DNA of 16,040 bases, taken from assembly GCA_039798685.1 (NCBI GenBank), contig JBDKFM010000033.1, positions 1 to 16,040 of the forward strand, written 5' to 3'. The position numbers were made by a program, and so were the translations under genes. The DNA comes from JACPGQ01 sp039798685 (GTDB taxonomy: Bacteria; Patescibacteriota; Microgenomatia; Levybacterales; UBA12049). Below, piece after piece: positions 1 to 5,347 of the stretch (positions are counted from its first letter, which is position 1; each line of letters opens with the position of its first letter). The notes below the pieces were generated by a model. It had not been told where the DNA came from and did no database searches. It saw only the letters and a program-made list of their open reading frames with translations.

Positions 1-198
1 CTGGAGATAGACTGTCGCAGTGACTTGAAGAAGTTGTGAGAGTGACGATTTTTCAAAATAGACGATTTTGTTCAGTGACCGAAGGTGGTTGAAGATGATA
101 AATACCATGATCAGATATAATCCGATAAAGATCAGCACGATGATTTTAATCGCAAGTGCTACAGTCTCATTTTGTAAGAGAGAAAATATATCAACCAT
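1..198 (-). CDS. Small membrane protein, 3' end cut by window edge
   Basis: The minus strand from the ATG at 198-196 stays open for 66 codons to the left edge, so the C-terminus is missing. The protein starts MVDIFSLLQNETVALAIK, followed by a strong hydrophobic helix at about residues 15-37, a basic turn (HLRSLNKIV) and the start of what may be a second hydrophobic stretch. This layout matches small two-helix membrane proteins common in Patescibacteria; DUF5657-like proteins are the family I have in mind, recalled and not verified. The start codon overlaps the end of the upstream PH-like gene by 8 bases (191-198), which suggests an operon and translational coupling. No function can be assigned. 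Confidence 0.7.
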   Translation of the reverse strand, partial: MVDIFSLLQNETVALAIKIIVLIFIGLYLIMVFIIFNHLRSLNKIVYFEKSSLSQLLQVTATVYLQ

Positions 199-850
199 GG
201 TGTTTTATGCTTTCTTTCAGGTCATTGATAATGTCTGCGACAAGTGCGGGATTGGGAATTGATGTGAACTCAAAGTTTGCTTTAATGCCTTCAGTCTGCA
301 TATGGACATGTCCAAAATTAAAAAAACTGTGTAGAAATCCACGCTGTGAGTATTCAACATCAACGATATCCCGCACTTCAGTTGTCGCAACATTTTTATT
401 TGTGACATAGGTAATATCGATATCGACGACGCGTTTTTGCGTCACGATACCGACATGGTAAAACCAGGTGATAAAATTGACACCCGCGATACCGAAAAGT
501 ACGAAATAGTAAAAGAGCAGGAGGACTAGAAAGTAGCTGGCTGAGATATCCAGAAAAAGTTCTGTTTGAGATGCAAAAAAGAGTACGAGAGGTGGGAGGA
601 GGGAGAGGAGGATAGTAAAGACAATCCATGACAGATTCGTGATGAAGTGTTTTCGGACAAGAAGGACTATGATCTCATCTTTCTCTTGATTCTCAAAACG
701 GACGCCTTCGGGATATGTGCAGTAGGTGGTAAAAAGATGCACCTTTCTACGACTGAGATTTTTTGCCTCAAGAGGGGTGTGAGGATGTGGAGTTGTTTCG
801 TGTTGCAATGCCTGCGGGTTTTTTTGTGGTGCGGTAAAGAGTTCTGGCAT
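191..850 (-). CDS. Membrane-anchored PH-like domain protein
   Basis: This 219-residue protein has three parts. Residues 1-55 are hydrophilic and rich in Pro and His near the start. Two hydrophobic helices follow at about 71-93 and 105-128. A C-terminal segment at about 129-215 begins WFYHVGIVTQKRVVDID and has the beta-rich pattern of bacterial PH domains that follow paired membrane helices. The topology implies a cytoplasmic N-terminus and a cytoplasmic PH-like domain at the membrane. Its ligand and role are unknown. It lies 53 bases downstream of the SpoIID-domain gene on the same strand and overlaps the next small membrane-protein gene, so the three may be co-transcribed. No Shine-Dalgarno site is visible. 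The family call rests on topology and the post-helix motif, not on a search. Confidence 0.7.
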   Translation of the reverse strand: MPELFTAPQKNPQALQHETTPHPHTPLEAKNLSRRKVHLFTTYCTYPEGVRFENQEKDEIIVLLVRKHFITNLSWIVFTILLSLLPPLVLFFASQTELFLDISASYFLVLLLFYYFVLFGIAGVNFITWFYHVGIVTQKRVVDIDITYVTNKNVATTEVRDIVDVEYSQRGFLHSFFNFGHVHMQTEGIKANFEFTSIPNPALVADIINDLKESIKHHG

Positions 851-903
851 AAGTTAAATAAGGCAAATTTTTGGACTTAAGAAATGATTGAAAGAAGAGA
901 GTT

Positions 904-2610
904 TCATTTTCGTTCTACATTGAAAAATGCAAATCCTGATTGCGGGATAGACGTATAGCCCGGAGCACGGAGATTAAATGCTGTTTTAAAGTTGCTTCCA
1001 CTAAAGCGCTTCTCGCCTTTATCGGTTTGAAAGACGATTTCATTTGTCGTTCCGTTGCCTTGGATAACTGTCACTCCCGTTGCTGCGCTGATACCGCCTC
1101 CGTATTTACTCGATACATTTCGAAGCTCATCCTGACTGTAGGGGTTTCCTCCCCAGCATGACGTAGTAGTAGGAGTGACGCGGCCGGTTTCATCTCCGTT
1201 GCCTCCGTTAAACATTACGAGTGCTGCATTGAGAATATCAGCCATCTCAGCTGATGAGAGCCACGGATTTGCTCTGCCGCATGTATCTCCGGAGTTTGAG
1301 TAGCCTTTTCTGTACCATGCTTTTACAAGCCACGGAGATCCTCCCAGTTTGTCATACGCACGGTCAAGGAAGTTACCCCCTCCCTGTCCGTCTGTTGTGT
1401 CCCAACCGATAGGGGATGCAAATCCTCCATGTGTTGAGGCATAATACGTCACGACATCTTCGAGTACCTGTCCGCGTGTTTGCTCAACTGCTTGTCTCCA
1501 TGCATCAGGCGGATTATCTGCTTTGCCTGAGTTATAGACCTGACACGCTTCAGTTGTACAGATCTCAGAGCCCTGTGTTTTGTAACGATAGGCATAGGTT
1601 CTGGCGGCGATTGCCTGCGCTTTGAGCGCTTCAGGATGCCATGATGATGGCATCTCAGCAATGCCCATCAGGTATCTGCCTTCAAAATCCATTTCACCAA
1701 ATCCTGATACTTTGATTGAACCTCCGGTGTCTTTATTGACCGGTTCTTTTCCATAGTAAGCTTTGAGAATCGTTTTTGCATCCTGTCCGGACTGTGCTCT
1801 TCCCCGTGCTCCGTACTGACTCATTCCTTTGCGGTGTGTGTATGCGCCAAAAGAGAATGCGACAAATGAGCCGGATGGCGCTGATTCTCTAAAGCCTTTG
1901 ATTGAGGCGTTGTAGTCGTCTGCCTGATCACTATCGCCGATTGTCGCGGTAAATCCTCCTGATCGGGCGTTGAGGATTTCCTGCTGCTTTTGGGAGAGCT
2001 CAGAAATTTTTGATGAAACTTCTTTTTGATAGGTCTTCGCACCTTTTACAACCTCGTCCAGTTTTTTCGATTGCTCATCAAGTGTTGTTTTTGCTGCCAG
2101 AAGACGTGATTGTTCGCTTTTGAGTTGGGTGCTTTTTTCTTCAAGGTCCGAGATTGAGAGTGCAATATTCGTGATGATTGCTTTGTCCCGGTTTGCCACT
2201 ACCTGTTGATATGCAAGCACCTTGGTGATTGATGATGCTGTTTGACCTGAGAGGAATGCGAGAAGAGGGGAGTTGTAGTAGCTTTTGATATAAAAATCCC
2301 GTACGGTTCTGTTGAGAATTTCCTGTTGTTTTTCCATCGTCTTATATCCTGAGGCAATATTTTTTTCTTTCTGATTAAGATCATCGCTAATGTTATTGAC
2401 CCTGCTTTTTATGCCCGTGATTTGATTTGAGAGGGCAGTAAGTTGTGACTCGAGAGGTTTTGTTGCAGCAATTGATTGATTGAGTGCTGTGGTAAGCTCA
2501 GTAAGCTGTTTATTAATATCATCAAGATCATCAGCCTGGGCAGAAGGCACTGCGTGCGTGAAGAGGAGTAAAAAAAGAAGCATGATGGCGAGCAGTTTTT
2601 TGGGGATCAT
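904..2610 (-). CDS. Secreted coiled-coil / SpoIID-LytB domain protein (cell-wall remodelling)
   Basis: The 568-residue product has a clear signal peptide (MIPKKLLAIMLLFLLLF, cleavage probably after AQA at 24-26). A long coiled coil spans about residues 28-215, resembling the N-terminal regions of CwlO/PcsB/EnvC-type envelope proteins. The SpoIID/LytB domain covers about 250-565. Its hallmarks are RYLMGIAEMPSSWHPEALKA (312-331) with the likely catalytic glutamate E319, RTYA at 337-340 and CQVY at 356-359. SpoIID of spore formers is a lytic transglycosylase that removes stem-less glycan. There is no sign of sporulation here, so a general role in peptidoglycan remodelling outside the membrane is the inference. 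The GMSQYGARG block (262-270) lies before the EMP/RTYA block, whereas in Bacillus SpoIID it comes after, so the domain looks permuted. A TATACT -10 box ends 6 bases before the ATG, suggesting a leaderless message. Confidence 0.88.
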   Translation of the reverse strand: MIPKKLLAIMLLFLLLFTHAVPSAQADDLDDINKQLTELTTALNQSIAATKPLESQLTALSNQITGIKSRVNNISDDLNQKEKNIASGYKTMEKQQEILNRTVRDFYIKSYYNSPLLAFLSGQTASSITKVLAYQQVVANRDKAIITNIALSISDLEEKSTQLKSEQSRLLAAKTTLDEQSKKLDEVVKGAKTYQKEVSSKISELSQKQQEILNARSGGFTATIGDSDQADDYNASIKGFRESAPSGSFVAFSFGAYTHRKGMSQYGARGRAQSGQDAKTILKAYYGKEPVNKDTGGSIKVSGFGEMDFEGRYLMGIAEMPSSWHPEALKAQAIAARTYAYRYKTQGSEICTTEACQVYNSGKADNPPDAWRQAVEQTRGQVLEDVVTYYASTHGGFASPIGWDTTDGQGGGNFLDRAYDKLGGSPWLVKAWYRKGYSNSGDTCGRANPWLSSAEMADILNAALVMFNGGNGDETGRVTPTTTSCWGGNPYSQDELRNVSSKYGGGISAATGVTVIQGNGTTNEIVFQTDKGEKRFSGSNFKTAFNLRAPGYTSIPQSGFAFFNVERK

Positions 2611-2646
2611 ACTATCAGTATAGCAAATTTAATCCTTTACGGCCAA
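2611..2646 (-). promoter_or_regulatory. Promoter of the SpoIID-domain gene
   Basis: Reading the minus strand, a weak -35 TTGGCC (2646-2641) is followed by an 18-base spacer and a good -10 TATACT (2622-2617). The predicted start, seven bases after the box, is position 2610, the A of the ATG. The message would therefore be leaderless. The -35 shares base 2641 with the -35 of the divergent LytR_C promoter. Confidence 0.6.
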
Positions 2647-2664
2647 AATAAAGTGTGCTACACT
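2636..2664 (+). promoter_or_regulatory. Promoter of the LytR_C-domain gene
   Basis: TTTACG (2636-2641), a 17-base spacer and TACACT (2659-2664), preceded by TG at 2656-2657, form an extended -10 promoter. Transcription should start near 2671, eight bases before the ATG at 2679. This argues against the upstream in-frame GTG at 2655, which would lie inside the promoter. Confidence 0.6.
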
Positions 2665-2678
2665 CCGCTACACGAGCT

Positions 2679-3287
2679 ATGGACGAACAGGCTTTTCCCC
2701 GCGCTATTTCTCAGCAGTCACAATCGAAAAAACCAAAGACACTTATTATTCTCGCTGTGTTCCTCATTTTACTAGGAGCACTTCTTTTTGTAGGTTCACG
2801 ATTTCTCACAACGCAGAGTGAGAATAACGATGCTGACAACGAGAAGGCAGCGCCGACTGCGGTAATTGCTCCGTCTGATACGCCGGCACCCTCAGAAGAA
2901 CCGACAGCGACGCCGAAGAAAGAGACAGCACCGACAAAAACGGTTTCACCAACAGAAGCTGCAAAAACTACAACCACCTCATCGTCGGTTGATAAAGCAA
3001 CAGGTCTTGACAGGGCGTCATTGACAGTCAGTATTCAGAACGGGAGTGGAGTTGCCGGTGTTGCATCGAAGATGAGTACAGTATTGAAAGATATGGGATA
3101 CGTGATAGGATCTACGGGGAATGCTGATAATTTTGATTATACAAATGTTACGATCCAGGTGAAAAGTACGAAGAGTAAGTATCTTCCGATTTTGAAAAAA
3201 GATATCGCAGCAACGTACACGGTAGGGGATGCCACGGCGACACTTGCTTCAGGATCCGCTGACGCTGTTATAATCATAGGTAAGTAA
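2679..3287 (+). CDS. Membrane-anchored LytR C-terminal (LytR_C) domain protein
   Basis: From the ATG at 2679 the product has 202 residues. It has a short basic cytoplasmic tail, a single membrane helix at about 19-39, a low-complexity Thr/Ala/Pro/Glu linker at about 45-107, and a C-terminal domain at about 114-201. That domain starts LTVSIQNGSGVAGVASKM and matches the LytR_C fold (the C-terminal domain found in LytR-CpsA-Psr proteins). The LCP phosphotransferase domain itself is absent, so it is unlikely to ligate wall polymers. It is more likely an extracellular anchored accessory or binding protein, but its partner is unknown. An in-frame GTG at 2655 would add eight residues; I prefer 2679 because the predicted transcript starts near 2671. 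The pfkB gene follows after three bases and has its own -10 box inside this gene. Confidence 0.82.
   Translation: MDEQAFPRAISQQSQSKKPKTLIILAVFLILLGALLFVGSRFLTTQSENNDADNEKAAPTAVIAPSDTPAPSEEPTATPKKETAPTKTVSPTEAAKTTTTSSSVDKATGLDRASLTVSIQNGSGVAGVASKMSTVLKDMGYVIGSTGNADNFDYTNVTIQVKSTKSKYLPILKKDIAATYTVGDATATLASGSADAVIIIGK
3266..3274 (+). promoter_or_regulatory. Extended -10 promoter for the pfkB-rpiB-rpe operon
   Basis: TGTTATAAT at 3266-3274 is a perfect extended -10 (TGnTATAAT) within the last codons of the LytR_C gene. A weak TTGCTT at 3244-3249 lies 19 bases upstream. The predicted start near 3281 leaves a leader of about 10 bases before the ATG at 3291. Confidence 0.5.
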
Positions 3288-3290
3288 TCA

Positions 3291-4262
3291 ATGACAGACA
3301 TACTTACTGTTGGAAATGCACTTATCGATCTTCTTGTTACTATCTCACCAGATAATCCGTATTGTCGTGTTGATCCGGTAAAACATGAGCTCTGTGTAAA
3401 AGCAGGCGAAAAAATTCTTGCTGAAAATGTCGGGTTTGTCCTTGGTGGAGGTGCGTGCCGGGTTGCAATCTCAGCTGCGAGATTCGGACACTCGAGTAGT
3501 GTGTACTCGGAAATCGGAGAAGACGAGCTCGCTGAACGTATTAAGAATACGCTTCAGAAAGAGGGAGTTGGGATTGAGCATTTGACGCAGGTCAAAAAGA
3601 TGACCTCGTTTACCATAGGACTTAATTTTCAGAAGGAGCGCACGCTCTTCACGCATCACGTTGAGAGTCCTCATGAATTTGATTTTTCAAATGCACATTC
3701 TTCCTGGATTTATCTCGCCTCGCTCGGAAAACCATGGCAACATGCGTATGATGCCGTCGTTTCGTATAAAAAGCGAACTGGTGCAAAATTGGCATGTAAT
3801 CCCGGACAGTCACAATTCGTACTTGGTAGGGAAAGCTATCTCCCGACACTCTCTCATGCTGATGTGCTCTTTGTGAATAAACAGGAGGCACAACTGATCG
3901 CAGACACGTCTCTTGATGAACCCAAAGATCTACTTCTTTTGCTTCAGCAGTTAGGACCGAAGATTGTAGTGATTACTGACGGGAGACACGGATCGTATGT
4001 TCGGGATGAGGCGGGAAACAGTTTCAGCCTCGGGATTTTTGAGACTGAGGTAATTGAGCGCACCGGAGCAGGTGATGCATATGCGGCGGGGTTTCTTTCG
4101 GCATTGCTTGAGGAAAAATCTGTTCAGGAGGCAATGATGTGGGGAACAGTGAACGCAGCAGCGGTTGTTCAGGAGTTTGGTGGACTTTCAGGATTATTGA
4201 CGAAGGAAAAATTGCGTGTCATGTTGTCGAATGAGCAATTACCAAAAGTTGTGACGATATGA
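3291..4262 (+). CDS. PfkB-family carbohydrate/nucleoside kinase
   Basis: This 323-residue protein is a ribokinase/PfkB-fold sugar kinase. The N-terminal half begins DILTVGNALIDLLV and carries the glycine-rich substrate loop FVLGGGACRVAISAARFG (49-66). The C-terminal signature ERTGAGDAYAAGFLSAL (256-272) holds the anion hole and catalytic base D262. These enzymes transfer phosphate from ATP to a sugar or nucleoside hydroxyl in the cytoplasm. The usual Asn of the GGxxxN loop is Arg57 here, so the substrate cannot be guessed from the closest well-known members. The next two genes are rpiB and rpe, which suggests a pentose or pentose-phosphate substrate (ribokinase-like). That is context inference only. 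Its stop overlaps the rpiB start as ATGA. Adenosine/ribokinase, fructokinase and 1-phosphofructokinase activities all remain possible. Confidence 0.85.
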   Translation: MTDILTVGNALIDLLVTISPDNPYCRVDPVKHELCVKAGEKILAENVGFVLGGGACRVAISAARFGHSSSVYSEIGEDELAERIKNTLQKEGVGIEHLTQVKKMTSFTIGLNFQKERTLFTHHVESPHEFDFSNAHSSWIYLASLGKPWQHAYDAVVSYKKRTGAKLACNPGQSQFVLGRESYLPTLSHADVLFVNKQEAQLIADTSLDEPKDLLLLLQQLGPKIVVITDGRHGSYVRDEAGNSFSLGIFETEVIERTGAGDAYAAGFLSALLEEKSVQEAMMWGTVNAAAVVQEFGGLSGLLTKEKLRVMLSNEQLPKVVTI

Positions 4263-4711
4263 AAATATTTTTAGGAACTGATCATGCCGGATATGAGCTG
4301 AAGGAACATCTGAAGGTGTTTCTGACTGCGAAGGGATTTGATGTCGTTGATGACGGTGCATTTGATTTCGATAAAGATGATGATTATCCGGATTTTTGTG
4401 GTCTCGCCGCAAAACATGTGTCAGAAAATCCAGGATCGTTTGGTTTTGTCTTTGGTAAATCAGGAACGGGTGAGCTCATTGTTGCGAATAAGGTAAAGGG
4501 GGTTCGTTGTGCGCTCGCAGTAAGCGCTGAAAATGTTCGTTTAGCCCGTGAGCACAATGACGCAAATATGCTCTCATTTGGCTCTGCATTTGCAACACTT
4601 CAGCAGATGGAGGAACTCGCGGTATTGTTTGTCACAACCCCATTTTCTGAGGAGCCACGACATGCACGAAGAATTGCAAAAATCAAAGAGTTGGAGGAGA
4701 AAGCCACCTAG
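4259..4711 (+). CDS. rpiB: Ribose-5-phosphate isomerase B (RpiB/LacAB family)
   Basis: The 150-residue length and motifs fit RpiB. The N-terminus has FLGTDHAGYELKEHLK (4-19), the central loop is GKSGTGELIVANKVKGVRCA (66-85), and EHNDANMLSFG (98-108) follows. The enzyme interconverts ribose 5-phosphate and ribulose 5-phosphate in the non-oxidative pentose phosphate pathway. E. coli RpiB uses a cysteine base in this loop. Here that position is Ser68, and a glutamate (E72) follows GTG, as in the mycobacterial type, where that Glu is the base. The start codon overlaps the pfkB stop by four bases (ATGA), and rpe follows after three bases, so the three genes form one operon. Among LacAB relatives, RpiB is the best call because rpe is adjacent. 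Confidence 0.88.
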   Translation: MKIFLGTDHAGYELKEHLKVFLTAKGFDVVDDGAFDFDKDDDYPDFCGLAAKHVSENPGSFGFVFGKSGTGELIVANKVKGVRCALAVSAENVRLAREHNDANMLSFGSAFATLQQMEELAVLFVTTPFSEEPRHARRIAKIKELEEKAT

Positions 4712-4714
4712 CAT

Positions 4715-5347
4715 ATGAATGAAGTGATTCCGGGAATTTTAGAGCAGGAGTGGAGCGAGATTGAGAAAAAGCTTGCTATTATAAAACCTTTCTCACGAAC
4801 CGTGCATATTGACTTACTTGATGGGAAATTTGCTCCGAATACAACGTTTTTAGATCCCACACCATTTGCCAAGTATAGTAAGGATTTTTTCTTTGAACTC
4901 CATATGATGGTAGATGAGCCAATTGATTATCTAGAGTCATGGGCAGATGCCGGGATCAGGCGGTTTATCGGTCAGATAGAGAAGATGGAGGATCAAATTG
5001 CGTTTGTCGCCAAGGCGCAGACGTATGGCGAGGTTGGTTTGGGTGTTGATGCAGCAACAAAACCTGAGGCAATTACAGTTGATTACGAAGATCTTGATTT
5101 TCTTTTTGCGATGACAGTGAAGGCAGGTTTTTCTCACCAGTCGTTTTTGCCTGAAGCGCTGAAAAAAGTTTCGTATTTCAGGGAGAGGACCGGTATCCCG
5201 ATTGAGGTTGACGGAGGCGTCAATGACCGCACAATTCTTGAGGCAAAAAAAGCGGGAGCGACGAGGTTTATCTCGACCGGGTTTCTCTTTAAGAGCGAAG
5301 ATCCTGGAGAGGCATACAAGACGCTTACTGCCTGCGTTCAGAAATAG
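4715..5347 (+). CDS. rpe: Ribulose-phosphate 3-epimerase, divergent
   Basis: This 210-residue TIM-barrel protein shows the family's metal and catalytic set: HIDLLDGKFAPNTTF (31-45, giving H31 and D33), ELHMMVDEP (61-69, giving H63) and IEVDGGVND (163-171, giving D166). The reaction is ribulose 5-phosphate to xylulose 5-phosphate and back. Several normally conserved loops differ. The NPGFGGQ loop reads KAGFSHQ (136-142), the His of the T-x-H-x-E strand is Gln87, and the GSA phosphate loop near the C-terminus is STG. It is probably active but divergent, and another ketopentose or ketohexose phosphate substrate is possible. A GGAGGAG run at 4693-4699 is too far (15 bases) to be a standard ribosome site. 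The 3' end overlaps the convergent PBP gene by 23 bases. Confidence 0.82.
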   Translation: MNEVIPGILEQEWSEIEKKLAIIKPFSRTVHIDLLDGKFAPNTTFLDPTPFAKYSKDFFFELHMMVDEPIDYLESWADAGIRRFIGQIEKMEDQIAFVAKAQTYGEVGLGVDAATKPEAITVDYEDLDFLFAMTVKAGFSHQSFLPEALKKVSYFRERTGIPIEVDGGVNDRTILEAKKAGATRFISTGFLFKSEDPGEAYKTLTACVQK

